A stretch of DNA of 64,000 nt from Glossina fuscipes (GCF_014805625.2 NW_023998414.1:26127758-26191757), one strand, 5' to 3'. Shown: positions 1 to 12,721, numbered from the stretch's first letter. Program-made: numbers and translations. Notes: generated from the letters alone by a model not told the origin.

Positions 1-247
1 AGAATAGGTTTTTCCAAATAAGACCCAGCCATTTGGAATGGGTTCCATCGTTGGGCGACAATATGTCAGCTGACGAAATTAAAACCAAGTGGCCGCTTTG
101 GCACATAAAATGAACAGGCAGACAAACAACAAAGTTAATTACGAAAATTTGGCTTTTGCAATAATCCAGATAATGGCACTTGCGGAGTTTTGTATTACTT
201 TGATCCTATCCTAGCTAGTTACTTAAGTCGATTCAAGAACTTAATCT

Positions 248-283
<36 letters not shown>

Positions 284-1710
284 TAACAAAAGATAGATCT
301 GTTCCAAGCTCTTTGGTATGTTACATAATACATTCTCATAAGCTTAATCTACCCTTGCATTAAGTCTTGCAGTGTATTAAAAAAAGAGGAAGAAAAAAAA
401 ATTATTTTCTTTGCGAGCCGAATAACTTGCTTAATCAATTGTTGTTAACCAGCATGACTATATGATGGATATCGAGTGGAAATTCCCCGCACAACACGAC
501 ACAGCCTGTGCAACTTTGGCCGATTATTTCGATATAGCCGTATATAAGATTTTTGTTTATTAAGGCACTCACTGATAAGATAAGATGCTTTTTTATTGCT
601 TCCGCCTTTTCCGTTATAAACCGAGATTACCACGGCAGAAACGGCAGCGAGCATCATAAAAAGAAGAAAAAACGAAAAAAAAAATGTTTACTTAAATTTA
701 ATTCTGATATAGCAAACGATACGAAAGGCAAAAGGGAACTTAAGTTAAAAAAACAAAAGCGAATAAGTGATAAGCGTTTTGTGTTATCATTCATTCTTTT
801 TGCTGCCGAACAGATATGTGGATGCGAATAATCCATCGATTAGCTTAACATTAAAATAATTTATCAATTGATAATACTTGTAAGTCGGTAAATAAAAGTT
901 AAAACATAAAAAAGAAGAAGAAGAAGAAGAAGAAGGAGAGCAAATGCAAAATGCTATTATAAGCAAATCGTAAATCATCACTTTACACTTTATCTTACGG
1001 TCTTTTCTTTTGCTCCTTCTTTTGTACGCAACAGTAGCTAACTAAGGCAGCAAAAAGAACACTATCGAGTAAAATTACATAAAAGCGTATTATTAGATTT
1101 CTATAAAGAGGAAAAAAATCAATAGACTGAAAGTGTTTGTTTTTTTACTTTTTTTTAGTTTTTTTTTGCAAAAAAGGAAGAAGAAAAAAATATGAAAAAA
1201 AAAAATAAAAAAAAACTATTACTCCATGTTTTCTATTAGTTTCATGCCATTACACACATAACACACATTTTATTACGATGACGGTAATAACAATGATGAT
1301 GATGATGATGATGATGATGATGTTGATGATAGAAAGTGTTTTTTCTCCCTCATAATTTACTGTTGATTTATATTTGATACTTTGCTGCCTCTAACGCTCT
1401 CCTTCTTATTATCTCTCCGTAAATACTTATGTATATTAAATGAATTAAGATATTAGACTTAAATTAAATATTACATAAGAACAAAAAAATGCGCAACTTT
1501 ATCAACAGCGTGTTATTAACATAAGTTAGATTGTTAAGTACGTTAATGCATGACTACATGTTCGTTAATAATGCATTTTAAATGATATTTCGCCCATTTC
1601 GCGTAACGCTGACGTTTCGATAGCTTGTACCGTGTAACGTACAGAAACCGATGGGTACAACAACACTGGGTACACTCAGTTTTGGACAAAATAAAATCGA
1701 AAGAAAGAAA

Positions 1711-1747
<37 letters not shown>

Positions 1748-2185
1748 ACCATCACACACGTACTTGTTTATTGTGTTAACGAAAGCACATAGCAATCTAT
1801 TATTGTCTTGCTTATGAAGTCAGCAATGGCAACGAAGAGGCATATTGCTTATCAAATGCAGGGATATGTACGTACATGCACGCAACTGCTTATGCGTATA
1901 AAAGGAGTTAATTGAAAAGCAGACGATTGCGAGAGGAAGAAATATTTGTATGAAGTATTAATATTGAAGTATGGACAGATATGTAAGCTATCGTGAAAGT
2001 CGAGATTGGCCACAATGGAGGGAAAACATGAATGCAACCTGAGTTTTACTATGTAAAATGAAACAGTACTGGGTAACAGTAAGAAACCAATTATATTGAG
2101 ATTAGATCGAACCTTTTAAAGCTTCACGACCTGCTTGTTTTTATAAGCAAAACGTTGCGATGTGTGGTATTATGTTCGCTGCATT
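1..2185. other. Gene-free AT-rich spacer
   Basis: I see no coding exon or recognisable element here. The stretch holds a 34-base T run at 249-282, an (AAG)n tract near 911-936, a (GAT)n tract near 1293-1330, A-rich tracts at 1140-1215 and a T run at 1715-1744. Every reading frame is short and made of homopolymer-coded residues or low-complexity sequence. Confidence 0.8.
1293..1330. repeat. (ATG)n trinucleotide microsatellite
   Basis: About twelve tandem ATG/GAT units, with one TTG interruption near the right end. It lies in non-coding sequence. Confidence 0.9.
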
Positions 2186-2519
2186 ATTCATTCTTTCAAC
2201 AAGTTGATTCAACTTGCGGAAAGAGCAGACTGTAGAGATCCTAGCCAGAAGCTTACACATTGTTGATCAGAGTAAAATTTTGAATAATTTCGGTCGTGAA
2301 AGTTACGAACCGTGAAAGTTTTGCTATGCAAATTTGTTTTTGAAAATGGGACAAATCGGTCGAAAGACATCCAGACATCGAAAGACGTCACCTACAGTTC
2401 AGCATAAACTGAGAACATTTGTGATTTTGAAAGCAAAAACAAAATTGGGCCTCTAGGTCCACGTATATTCTATGATCCTCGTTTTTCAAAAGGAAAATAA
2501 AAATTTTTTCTATTTATTT

Positions 2520-2556
<37 letters not shown>

Positions 2557-3225
2557 NNNNNNNNNNNNNNNNNNNNNNNNNNNNNNNNNNNNNNNNNNNN
2601 NNNNNNNNNNNNNNNNNNNNNNNNNNNNNNNNNNNNNNNNNNNNNNNNNNNNNNNNCAGTCCTTTGTTTCTTTCAATACGGGCAATAAGCTGACATGCTT
2701 TGTGCATGAAAACTTTTTTCATGCTAATTTCGAAGTAATTAAATAGATCCGGCAGGCATGGCTAAAAGCTGTCCATCTATCGAGAGGGTAAAACATGAAG
2801 AGTGACTGCCTTTTAAAGTGAATTACGTATGTATTGTGAGGCAGGTTTCTGCCATTTTTCACCGGACTCCATCATGTATCCGTCCCGCAAGAAAATGTTT
2901 TTGTTTTTTTTTTGATAATTTTCGCTCATTATTTTATATGACTTCTTGAACTTACGTACTCACTAGCACGAGCTCTTAGCTAAGGAAAACAGAGACAAAA
3001 ACAAAGCTGAATAGCTGTCTTCTGATCGGCTTTTCACCAAACTCCCTCATCCTCATCATCATGAGTATACTTGCGTTCTGAAGATAGACAAAATCAACCA
3101 CGCCCATTCAATATTGTAAAATATGAAAACTTGATTCTTTGCCTTTCTTTCCCTTTTTTTTTTTTAGTATCACAGTGATGGGTATAAAAGATTCGGTCAC
3201 GACCAAGTATAATGTTCTTATTTGT
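2186..3225 (+). repeat. Dispersed repeat family D, copy 3 (interrupted by gap)
   Basis: The block around 2290-2420 (an 'aaatgggacaaatcggtcg' stretch followed by 'cagcataaactga') aligns by eye with the middle of the two better copies at 5.0 and 6.5 kb. The block at 3170-3225 ('gggtataaaagattcggtcacg', then a 'ttcttatttgtt'-like terminus) resembles the right end of the same family. The middle is lost in the assembly gap, so the copy is inferred from its two flanks. Repeats with this text are common in fly genomes and no transposase is visible. Confidence 0.4.
2557..2656. other. Assembly gap, 100 N
   Basis: Exactly 100 N directly follow a poly-T run that begins near 2519. The round size suggests a placeholder gap of unknown true length. 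Confidence 0.98.
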
Positions 3226-3293
3226 TTTTATTGAATTTTTTTACCGGAAATTTCTCAATAATTGATTACAAATATTTTTGTAATTAAAACACG

Positions 3294-3641
3294 TTAGATT
3301 ATCGAAAGTTTTTCTGCAATAAATGCTGCTTTATATTCTTCGCGAATGCTAACATTCAAGTTCGGTGAGGCATAACAATCACATAAAGTAGCCAGTGTCC
3401 AAGGCTGGTAGTATCTTTCATAAAAAAATACATTCAACATTTTCTTCAATGAATCGTTGATTACAATTTCTGCAAATTCTGAAAAGACGAGAATACATTC
3501 GTAAGACGAGAATACTCGTCTTGATTTGATTCTAATAATTAAAATAAGATCATACGAAGAATCTTGTTCTTGTACTCTGCAATTTTCATAAAATGTCAAT
3601 AATTCTAACAGACAGATAGCAAGATAGGCAAAGAGACTCAC
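3294..3641 (-). other. Unassigned 115-codon open frame
   Basis: This frame is open for 115 codons without relying on simple sequence, which is unusual for this window. Its first codon is GTG, so a start is not supported. The first 25 residues are hydrophobic (leucine-rich) and the last 60 are of mixed composition with two aromatic clusters. No motif of any family I know is visible, and no promoter, Kozak context or splice site frames it. It could be a fragment of a transposon protein or a chance frame. Confidence 0.2.
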
Positions 3642-3922
3642 GGGCGCAATTCGTTAAATATGATCCCGAAGTTGATTTTAATGACGAAAGTGTGTATAAT
3701 TCTTAAGTGAACGGATCGTTTAAGCTAACATGCCTGCAACTTTACACAGCGTCGCCAACTACATGATAAAACACTAAACACAAAATAAACCCTTTAAACA
3801 TATGGTTGCGCCGAATTTTCTCTTATGTACGGGTGATTGAGGAGAAAAAATTTTTTCGTTAGTTTTCCATACAATCTTTCTCGAGCATTACTTACAGGCT
3901 AAACTAACCAACTAAACATGCC

Positions 3923-3924
<2 letters not shown>

Positions 3925-3960
<36 letters not shown>
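3925..3960. repeat. (AT)n microsatellite
   Basis: An uninterrupted dinucleotide run of about 36 bases, followed by TGTATA-rich sequence. Confidence 0.95.
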
Positions 3961-3964
<4 letters not shown>

Positions 3965-4509
3965 ATAGATATACAGACAAACGTTTAGAAAGTGTGTTTA
4001 GTTGGTTAGTAGTATTTGCGTTTATGCGTGTATATATATATATGTATGTATGTTTGCCTATATACATTCACTCATATTTATGTATATATAGATGCATGCA
4101 ATACACAAGTATTGCGTGTGTGCATATGGATGTGTGTGTATATGTGTTATTTTTTTCCCCCGTAGTTATGTGTATTATTTATGGCGTCTGTGCTAATAGT
4201 TATGCATTCACGTACGCTTACAATTTAGTGACACACATATGTGTTTTGCTTGTGATAATAATTTAATTTAATGAATTGAAATGTTTGCCATGAAAATACC
4301 TTGATTTATGTATGTGGCTGCCACACTAATATTACACCACAAACTGTGGTAATGTGATAACTGCTATAATGAAGAAAATAATCGCACACAAGCCAACATG
4401 CATTTGTGCGTACCTTGCGGGGGCGGTGGCGTACAATACGAGTGCGTTTATTTTTAAGCATTTATGCGTTTTTGTATATGTATTGTATATTTTCTATAAT
4501 ATTTTTTTT

Positions 4510-4544
<35 letters not shown>

Positions 4545-4984
4545 CCAGTAGCTGCCGGCAGCCTAGACTAATGTGTAATATTTAATGAAAAAATATGGAA
4601 TATTTCAACGAATTATGTTGAAATTTATTAGAAAATATTTCGAGTTTAAAAATGTTGGGTATTTTTTTTTCTTTTTTTTTTTATAAATCATTTTTTCAAA
4701 GGGCTTATTATTTCACAGTTAGTTGGTTACAATATTCTAAGAAATTTTGTAAGAAATTTTGCATAAAATGTACAGTTCACCTGCTGTGTTAGACAAAATA
4801 GACGATGAGCTACAATAAACGTGTTAAGCGTTTTTTTGGTTGCAAAAGAAGCATTCGCTTAGCATATCAAATTTCCCGCACTAGCGATATGACATTCTAT
4901 ACATTTCAAGGTATTATTTCACTTTCGATTATCGAAAAATTTATATCAAACTAGCTGTGTCTTCATTGTTTTTCTTCTTTTTTT

Positions 4985-5845
4985 AGACCGGTTACCGGAA
5001 GGGTGAGGAGTATATTCATTTTGTCAAAATGTTCGCGACACCCAGCCGAGAGAAGCATCAGAGACCCCATGAAGTATATATAGCTTTCACATTAGCATCA
5101 AATTCTAAATCGACTTAAGCATTTCCGTCTGAAGATCTGCACGTCTGTGTAATGTCTGTTGTAAACATTCTCCTGGCCGCAAAAATGAAGCAATCGACTT
5201 CAAATTTGGCAGAAGCAATGCAAGTTGGTATTGAAAATAGGTGAAATCGGTCGAAGGCCGAGCCCACACCACCATGTAAACTAGGAACACCTCTGCATTA
5301 TACTAAAAATAAAAAATTGGTTTCTTGCTCGTCATTACTCGTCAACTGCACAAATCAAATAGGCAAACATTTAAATGCATATCGTATGGACGATGTTGTA
5401 GTGTCTGTACAAAAAGGGGAAAAATTGACCATTGATGCATGTTAAGATCACAGATCGTGCTTAAAAATGCGCATGGACTACTCAAAAAGCTCTAATGCAA
5501 AATAAGCCTTTTGGGTCTAATTTTTAATATCTTATGATCAAAAGAGGTCCTCACTAAACTCATCATAAACAACTATGCCTTATATAGGGACTGTAATGAA
5601 AGCGCGTTCTTCTATGACGGCAATGTCGAATTTTTAACTTTTTTCTGATGGAAGCAACGACAAAATAATAAAACGGTTGACAAGTAAATTAATTTTGCTA
5701 ACCTTGGACCAATGGGAGCTGGCTGTCGTGACAATTTTGCATTTACATAAAAACAATGTATGATTTTTGGTGTAGGCGAACTGTGGTATAGGGCATCGGA
5801 AGGTCGGCTTTGCCGATTTGTCTTCTTCTTACTTGTCTTTATGTC
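4985..5845 (+). repeat. Dispersed repeat family D, copy 1
   Basis: It begins near a 'gaccggttaccggaaggg' block, continues with 'gaggagtatattcattttgt' and 'acacccagccgagagaagc', then 'cgacttaagcatttccgtctg', and ends at 'cttcttcttacttgtc' near 5840. The same ordered blocks recur at 6.5-7.7 kb. The text matches a non-coding dispersed repeat frequently seen in fly genomes (recalled, not searched). There is no open frame over 61 codons inside, so it is non-autonomous or only a fragment. Confidence 0.6.
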
Positions 5846-6517
5846 TCATTTTCTTATTAATTCAACTAAAATAATGATTTGCAATGGAATAAACATTACT
5901 ATACGATACCAACTTTAATTTCCAAAGGTAAAAATAATTCATATGAGTACTGAAGGCCTAAGTGAAAAGACATGGACAACAAATAATACGAAAAGTAGAG
6001 ACTTAGCTAATTGAAAGCATTAATCAGGTCAGCATAACTGTTAACATCAATAAAACATTTTTTTTTTCTTTTTTTTACTTACTTACGATACGCATTAACA
6101 TCATCACAATATTGGTGTAAGTTGTTTTAATTTCTCAGTTTAATTTTATTTCACCTTGGATCGATATCTTGGTCTCATTTCACTTATTGTAAATTTTCAA
6201 CTCATCTTCGGTTTCATGATTCAAGCGAATACGTAGCTTATTCTGGTCAACTTCTTCTTCTTCTTCTTCTAACGATAAAGAACTATTTCTTATTTTTTAC
6301 TTTCTTTATTATAAATCCAATAGTCGTCTTATATAGAAAATATTTCGTTGTTTTTTTTTTCTTTAAATCACCAAAAAAATCATAATTTTTAAGGAAATCT
6401 TTGTGAAATGCTTTAGTCTACAAAGCAAGATTATCGTATAAGACCATTACTCTTTTGACCTTGAGAAAAAAGAGGCAGTCACAGTTGCATTTTTCTTACA
6501 TCCATCTTTGTTTTAGT
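5846..6517. other. Spacer
   Basis: AT-rich sequence with a short (TTC)n tract near 6257-6270 and T runs at 6058-6077. I see no gene. Confidence 0.75.
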
Positions 6518-7140
6518 TCATAGTGCTTGTGATACCCAGAAGGATGCTTCAGAGACAGCATCAAATTCTGGGTTAATTTAGTCATGTCTGTCCGTCTACG
6601 GAGTTCTTGGCATTTTTCCGGACGCAAAATATAAAATAAAATCGACTTCAAGTTTGATTTTGGAAACATTGGAAGTTTCTGTACATAGGTTGGTATTGAA
6701 AATGGGCCAAATTGGTTAGACCAAAAGCCTGCAGTGAAGCGTAAACTGAAGGCAAACCCGTTTTTCCTAACAAAAATTTGTGCACTTCTGCTCCTTACTC
6801 AGATATTGTAAAACTTATAAGGCTAATAATTTCCACATTCAGTTTGCGACGCATTCTAGTCTTTACGTGCAAAAAAGAGGAAAAGATCGGCCATGCCCGT
6901 ACAGTGTTACAAGTGATTAAATTTTTTTTTTTTTTTTTTCTGCACCTTTTTGAGGTTTTATTCTTATTTATTAGAATCTTTAAAACTGTTTTGTACACTC
7001 CTCAAATGAAGATATATTATCTGCCTAAAAATAGGTTAAGTCTAATTTGAAGATGGTAGACAGCGCGATTAGTTTTTTCTTAATAATACAATCGATATGG
7101 GTATCGAATGAAAGAGCTTGCAGAGTAGAATGCGAAAAGC

Positions 7141-7177
<37 letters not shown>

Positions 7178-7685
7178 AAATATAGCCAGAAAATAAATTC
7201 TAAGACTAAGTCTTGAAGCACTAACATCGAAGGCTTTCGGCTTTAATAAAAAACCATACCGCACTTGAGATTTGAACCCACGACCACTGGAGTTGCTTGC
7301 CTACTCGGCCACTCAGGCGGATGCGAAAAGCTAAGTGTGTTAGTTGCACAACAAATATCTTGGACGTCAGGACGTATTGAATTAAATTTTTTATTACAAC
7401 AACGTTGATATGGATATCAAATGAAAGGACTTGGAGAGTGGAATGCGAGAAGCAAAGTTTTTTATTTTGAAATCAATTGTGCTAGCCATGCACGACCTGG
7501 CGGATAAATGTTATCTTAAAAATAACTTCGATATAGTTATTAAATGAATGCGATAAAGTGTATAAGTTATAATTTAATTATGTTGCACGTTTAAAATATA
7601 AAGTCCGAAGGCGTTTAAAAACATCCAGGTAGGTATGCGATATTCGGCCTATGCCAACTACAACTTTCTTACTTGTTACTATTCA
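6518..7685 (+). repeat. Dispersed repeat family D, copy 2, with nested SINE
   Basis: It opens with 'tgatacccagaaggatgctt', contains 'gtcatgtctgtccgtctacgg' and 'ccaaattggttagaccaaaag', and ends at 'tttcttacttgtta' near 7680, matching copy 1 in order and orientation. Its right half holds three degenerate direct repeats of a block of the type 'atatggnatcnaatgaaagnnct' (near 7090, 7410 and 7530). A SINE interrupts it at 7143-7320. Confidence 0.6.
7143..7320 (-). mobile_element. tRNA-derived SINE, family 1, copy A
   Basis: Read on the minus strand, the element starts with CCGCCTGAG, carries an RNA polymerase III A box TGGCCGAGTAGG (7300-7311) and a B box GGTTCAAATCT (7268-7278), then a unique body with 'attaaagccgaaag' and 'agacttagtcttagaattta', and ends in an (ATA)n tail. 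It is flanked by a perfect 13-bp target-site duplication ATGCGAAAAGCTA at 7130-7142 and 7321-7333, the signature of reverse-transcription-mediated insertion. The spacer between the boxes is 21 nt against 33 nt in copy B, so copy A has a 12-nt deletion in the tRNA-like head. Full-length element, no coding capacity, dependent on a LINE in trans (family knowledge). Confidence 0.9.
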
Positions 7686-7941
7686 TCAACTGTTTATAAT
7701 CTATATATAGTAATAGTTTCTGGATCCCTAATGATTTGAATTGAATGTGAAAATGAATGATTTTGAACCAAATCGTTTTCACTTACGTCAACCAATGCAT
7801 GAGAAATTTCAAATATTTTGCCGAATCCGTACCTATCCGTCTATACCTAAATCGATTCAAAATCGTATGCTGACACCTACACAATGATATCGTATTGAAT
7901 CCTTTACGCTTACATTGTTATTTATAAATACCATATATACC

Positions 7942-7984
<43 letters not shown>

Positions 7985-8716
7985 TAGATATATATATATG
8001 TATGCATTCATTACGTATAATGTAAAATTTTGACAAAATTCTACGCATATACTAGGCTTGACTGATAATAGGGATATAAGCGTTAGCAAGTACGCATTAT
8101 ACATCGACCAATTATTGCATGTACATTATATAAGGATTGTTGGTTCCTCGGAGAATTGCAAAGAGAAATTAATACCTCATGATAGAATTTTTATAATTTT
8201 TCAAACAAATTTATTCCGTTCTATGTGTATCTTCTACTGCGTATTTAGCAAATTTTTAACTCTTTTTGTTTGCTTAATAACTACAATTCCATAGTAATCT
8301 CTTTCAAATAATCCTTATAATCAATACTTTTATGCCTTATTTTTATTATTATTATTTGTTTTTTTTTTTTTGTTGTTTTCTTATTTTCTCTGCAAAGGAA
8401 GTTGCTGCAATGCAACAGAATATCGAATGCATATCGGTTTTAAATCGAAATAAATGAAATGAAATTATTTTTACATATTTACAGTTTTCTATTCACAAAG
8501 ATTACATAGCTTTTAGCAATGAATGCAATCATCATGCAGAATAAGCCGGAATGAAAGTCATTTTGAATTTTTAATTCTCGTTTTGATGCGAAATAAAAGA
8601 AAGGAAATATTGGTTAGGATTGAAGTGAGGACTAATTTCTAGCATTTCATATCATTACTTGAGTTTATTTTGCTAATGGGAGAATAAGAATAAACTAATT
8701 CTTTTATTACTTTTGT

Positions 8717-8749
<33 letters not shown>

Positions 8750-9424
8750 GATTACATATAGAGAAATAAGTACATGTGTACACGTATGCCCCCACTGTTT
8801 GCGCTATGCACACCAGTTGTTCTATCTATGTACGTGTTTTCGATTTTGCATCAATTTTAAAATCAAACTTCAATCCAATCATTAACATTTTAAATAAAGA
8901 AGAAAGTTATATTCGACTATTGCCTTGTATCTTCTATACTACGTATCATAGTCAGTTGTAAGAAAGAAAGAAAACAAAAAGAGAAAAACAAAAGTAACGT
9001 CAACAATACTGGATGGAGTAAGTGTAGTAGGCGAGAGTAGGCTTGGTATTGCAACGTTTCAAGTCAAATTTCAATATTTAGTTTATACAGCTGCTGGGCA
9101 TTGCAAGCTGCTTGACAAAATCAATGTACTCGCAAGACATGTAAACAGCAATTTTTACCTTACTTTACATTTATTGCCTTCAAATCGGTTTCAATTCATT
9201 ATTTTCATACCGCTCGCTCTATTGATTTATAAATACACGTAAGTAAGAAGACGGCCTTGATTAATATCAACACGTTCTTCTGTTTTATTCAAAATTATTG
9301 CAATCAATCGAGCGGGTAAGTAGTGAAGATCGGGTCACAACTACGTCTGTAATAGCACTTGCGGACAATCTATATGAACTAAGCGCCGTTCTCGGAAGCT
9401 GGAAAACTCTAGCGTATCTCTTAT
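7686..9424. other. Spacer with compound microsatellites
   Basis: It holds (TA)n-(GA)n at about 7943-7984 and (CT)n at about 8717-8749, plus AT-rich unique sequence. The frames here are short and none is supported by start context or splice sites. Confidence 0.75.
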
Positions 9425-9602
9425 TTAATTATCAATCATTTAGAGGATGTTCCCTATACGTATAACGCGATGACGGTGAGAAGGAAATGAGAAAACAAAA
9501 TGATATAAAGGAGTGCAGGCGTAATAGGTTCAAGAGATTTGAATCCGCGCACATTGACTTACTACTCGCAATTCTCATCTACTTGTCCGCTCATGCGCGA
9601 TG
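9425..9602 (-). mobile_element. tRNA-derived SINE, family 2, copy A
   Basis: It shares with 18461-18705 the ordered blocks 'aggatgttccc', 'cgtataacgcg', 'gagaaggaaatga' and a 'gatttgaatccgcgcacattgact' stretch. On the minus strand the last of these gives a B-box-like GGATTCAAATC, and the head near 9595 gives TGAGCGGACAAGTAG, a degenerate A-box region. The family differs from SINE family 1 in its body and lacks an obvious simple tail. No target-site duplication could be fixed by eye. Confidence 0.65.
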
Positions 9603-11564
9603 AATATATACACGCTGACCCACTTCCACTGCGTGAACTCCAAGCTAGCTTATCCTAGAAAGTCGTAAAAAGCTCGTTTCGCGAACTTAATGGCTTTATT
9701 AATAAGCAAACCCAGTAGAGCCGAATATGCATCCGTTTTAGGTGTTTTATGACCAACATGATCGTAGCCCCAATAATGGGATGATGAAGGTCTACCTAAA
9801 CAGATTTTCAGATATTACATATTGCAATTATATTACAGGGATAAGGTGTCGATTATCAACATAGTGTTTTATAAGTAAATCCTTTTAAAAATGGGAAATT
9901 TCGCTAGGATTTCACAGGTCATCTGACTGCATCAGACTCGGGAATTGCTTTCTGCAACTATTTTTCCAACTTCTTACAATTGAAGAGAATTAACATTGAA
10001 TATGTACAAAGCTGGAAAAAAGCCCACCTCAACTTACTTTGCAAATAGTAGTTTCAAGGGACTTTTATTTAAGAAACGGTCTAACGGTTAACCAATAATA
10101 TGAACCTTGACCTCCCTGTCTTTGTATACATAAATAAATGACTTTATTCATAAAACCGAAAAAATGTATACGTACTTGGTTTTACACAAACACACCCACA
10201 CCCACACCCACACACACACACACACACACACACCATTCAACATACACCACCATTCGTGCATATGGATTCTTATTGTATTAAATGGATTGAGATCTAGACT
10301 ACGGTTACATTTTCAGTTGCTCCTTTGACAAAGCTATTATAAGTAGAGTCATAAGTTATGATTTGTGTTATTTTCCTTTCTTTCTTTTTTTTTTATTTTT
10401 TTTTTTTTTTGTTGATTTTTTTTATTCTATTTAAGTTCTATGTTTACAGCTCGTGTAACCGCTTTGATGCTAGATTAACTGCCAACTGTTGTTGGTAGTG
10501 AGTTTAAGTTTTCTGTGTTATTTATATGGCACTTTTATAGTAAAGTATAAGCATAACAATTGCGGTTAAGTAGTAGTTGCGTTGGTTAGAGTTTAGTAAG
10601 TGAATGTGGATTTTGCATGAAATATATATAAAAATAAAGTGAAAACTAAACAAAAAATTCACTCAAACACAAATAATTTTAGGAAAAAATATAAGTGCCG
10701 GTAAGCTACTTTGTTACTCAAGTTTATAAAAAAAAAAAAAAAGGAAAAAAAAAAGAAAACATTTTTTATATAAATTATTTAAAGTTATTAATATTTTTTC
10801 CTTATATATGTCATATATATGAATAAAATTTTAAGGCCAAATCTATCTACCCGTACTTTTTCACTCACAAAAAGTCATTTTATTTTGCTAAAAAAAAATC
10901 TAAAAATTTAATAGAATAATTTAAAATTTTAAATCAAATGAATTTCTAAACACATCTTTCTGTTTGTACTTGTGCTTGTGTTTCCGCAACCTTTGCCATT
11001 GCCAGAAAAAATTTGTGCATTTAGAGTTTATTTTTGGTTTTTTTTTTTTTTACTCTTCCTTTTCATTTTTATTCGCGAAATATTTTAAAGATGTTCCTTT
11101 ATAGAGACAAAAAACAAAAAAAAAAAAAAAAAAAAAAACATTTTAAGTTTGATTGGAATCTGGTTTATTTTTGTAGAAATATTCCAACAAGAAAAAACTG
11201 ACGACAAACCAAACGAACACGTTCAGAGAGAAAAAAAATACCCACAATATGCTTATGATTTTTTAGTCCACCTTAATTGTGGGGTTAACCGCAGCTACGG
11301 TAAGACACAAATTTTCAAAGAATTGCAAGTTCTACAAAATGGATTCAAGAAAGGGGAAAAGATTAATAAATCAACTGTGCATGAAGGCAATAGGGGCGTT
11401 ATTGTGCTTGTACAGTGAAATCATTTCAAAAAATCTCATGCACTCACATTACGGACCTATGAACATCCATTCGCCAAAAACAGATGCAAGCCGGTCAAAT
11501 GAACCCGTCAATTCACGACTTAATAGCTTACATTTTTTTCTAATTTCAGAACTTTTTATACCCT
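9603..11564. other. Spacer with (CA)n
   Basis: Unique AT-rich sequence, a (CA)n array at about 10187-10233 and several A/T runs (10380-10410, 10728-10755, 11037-11052, 11107-11139). The frames at 11149-11418 and 11279-11593 overlap in different phases and show no coding bias, splice sites or recognisable motif. Confidence 0.7.
10187..10233. repeat. (CA)n microsatellite
   Basis: CCCACA variants grading into a perfect CA run of about 24 bases. Confidence 0.95.
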
Positions 11565-11856
11565 ACAGCACTTGTGAGACAGAACAGCAATAGAAAGACT
11601 TGAAATAGACGTACTTTTTATTATACCAATCGATTCAGCATCATTCACCTAATTTGATCTAATCGTGTCTAACCGTCTGTTCGTCTCACCTTTGTATATA
11701 TAATCTAAAGGCCACAATTTTCGGGAAATTTAGTACCTACATGTGTCTTGGCGCAAGGACGAACGCTCTTGATTCGCTCGGATCATTTTTCCGACCATTT
11801 CTCATCTAAGGTCGGTCTGTAGGGCTTTTAATAGTGCGCCCAGGTCTTTTTTTCCA
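11565..11856 (+). repeat. Dispersed repeat family E, copy A
   Basis: It begins 'ttataccctacagcacttgt' and contains 'ccaatcgattcagcatcatt', 'ggcgcaaggacgaacgctct' and 'cggatcatttttccgaccat', ending with 'tttaatagtgcgccc'. The same series occurs at 40640-40930 and 63757-64000. It is non-coding; similar text is widespread in fly genomes (recalled, not searched). Confidence 0.65.
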
Positions 11857-12685
11857 ATTTCTAATCTAATCTAAATCGTCACATCCGATGTAGGCGATCA
11901 GGACCGTCAACTATTCGTTCCGCAGTGTCTTTTGTCTTATCGTCCCAGTACTTTGTCAAAAAAAAAAAAAAAAAAAAATCTATTTTCTTGTCCCTATAAC
12001 TTATCATATTTTCGAGAGTTATTGCCATTCATTACTACTGGCGATATTCGATATAATACGGAGAGAAAGAATGCCTGACTTTAATGATAAAATAAAATAT
12101 CGATTACTTAAAGTAAAATTTAAAATTACTTTGTTGTAGTTTGGTTATGTTTTTGCACTGATTCTTAGCAAGATAGGAAACATCAATCAAATCTAGTGCA
12201 AGAGAGTGGCTAAGGCGAAAACTAAATAGAAATAATTTGAGATGACGGATGATAGAACCATTTTGGAAACCGTTGGCTTACTTCCAACTATTGCACTGTT
12301 CCGATGACCCATTTAAGAGACATGTCGCATATTTACAAATTTACATGTATGTATATAATATTTCATTCATAGATAGGTGCTCTGAAAATCATTCATAAAA
12401 TACAGTGTAAAGTGGAAAAAATATGGACCACAATCAAAACACCAAGAAAAAAAAAAAAGGAGAAACGAAGCACTTATCTATACGAGGGTATTGCGACGCC
12501 CACATTAGCGATGCCAAAGATCCATTGATTAATAATTATTCTGAGTCAATCTGAGATTTTGAGCTATTTTAGCCATATTCTGTTTATATACCCTACTACG
12601 CATACGAGAAATTACGTTTGAATATCAAAGTTTAGATATTAACAATGCTACACACGCCACGATATATGATGGCATAAACATTTGC

Positions 12686-12721
<36 letters not shown>

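Larger units (their letters stand above)
3226..4984. other. Spacer with simple repeats
   Basis: It contains an unassigned minus-strand frame (3294-3641), a short perfect hairpin (3503-3522), an (AT)n run at 3925-3960, TGTA-rich sequence at 4030-4140 and a T run at 4517-4542. No splice-bounded coding exon is convincing. Confidence 0.7.

Noticed and set aside
7261..7320. A tRNA gene on the minus strand
   Set aside because: A and B boxes are present, but spacing is 12 nt short, no cloverleaf closes, and the unit is a SINE with tail and target-site duplication.
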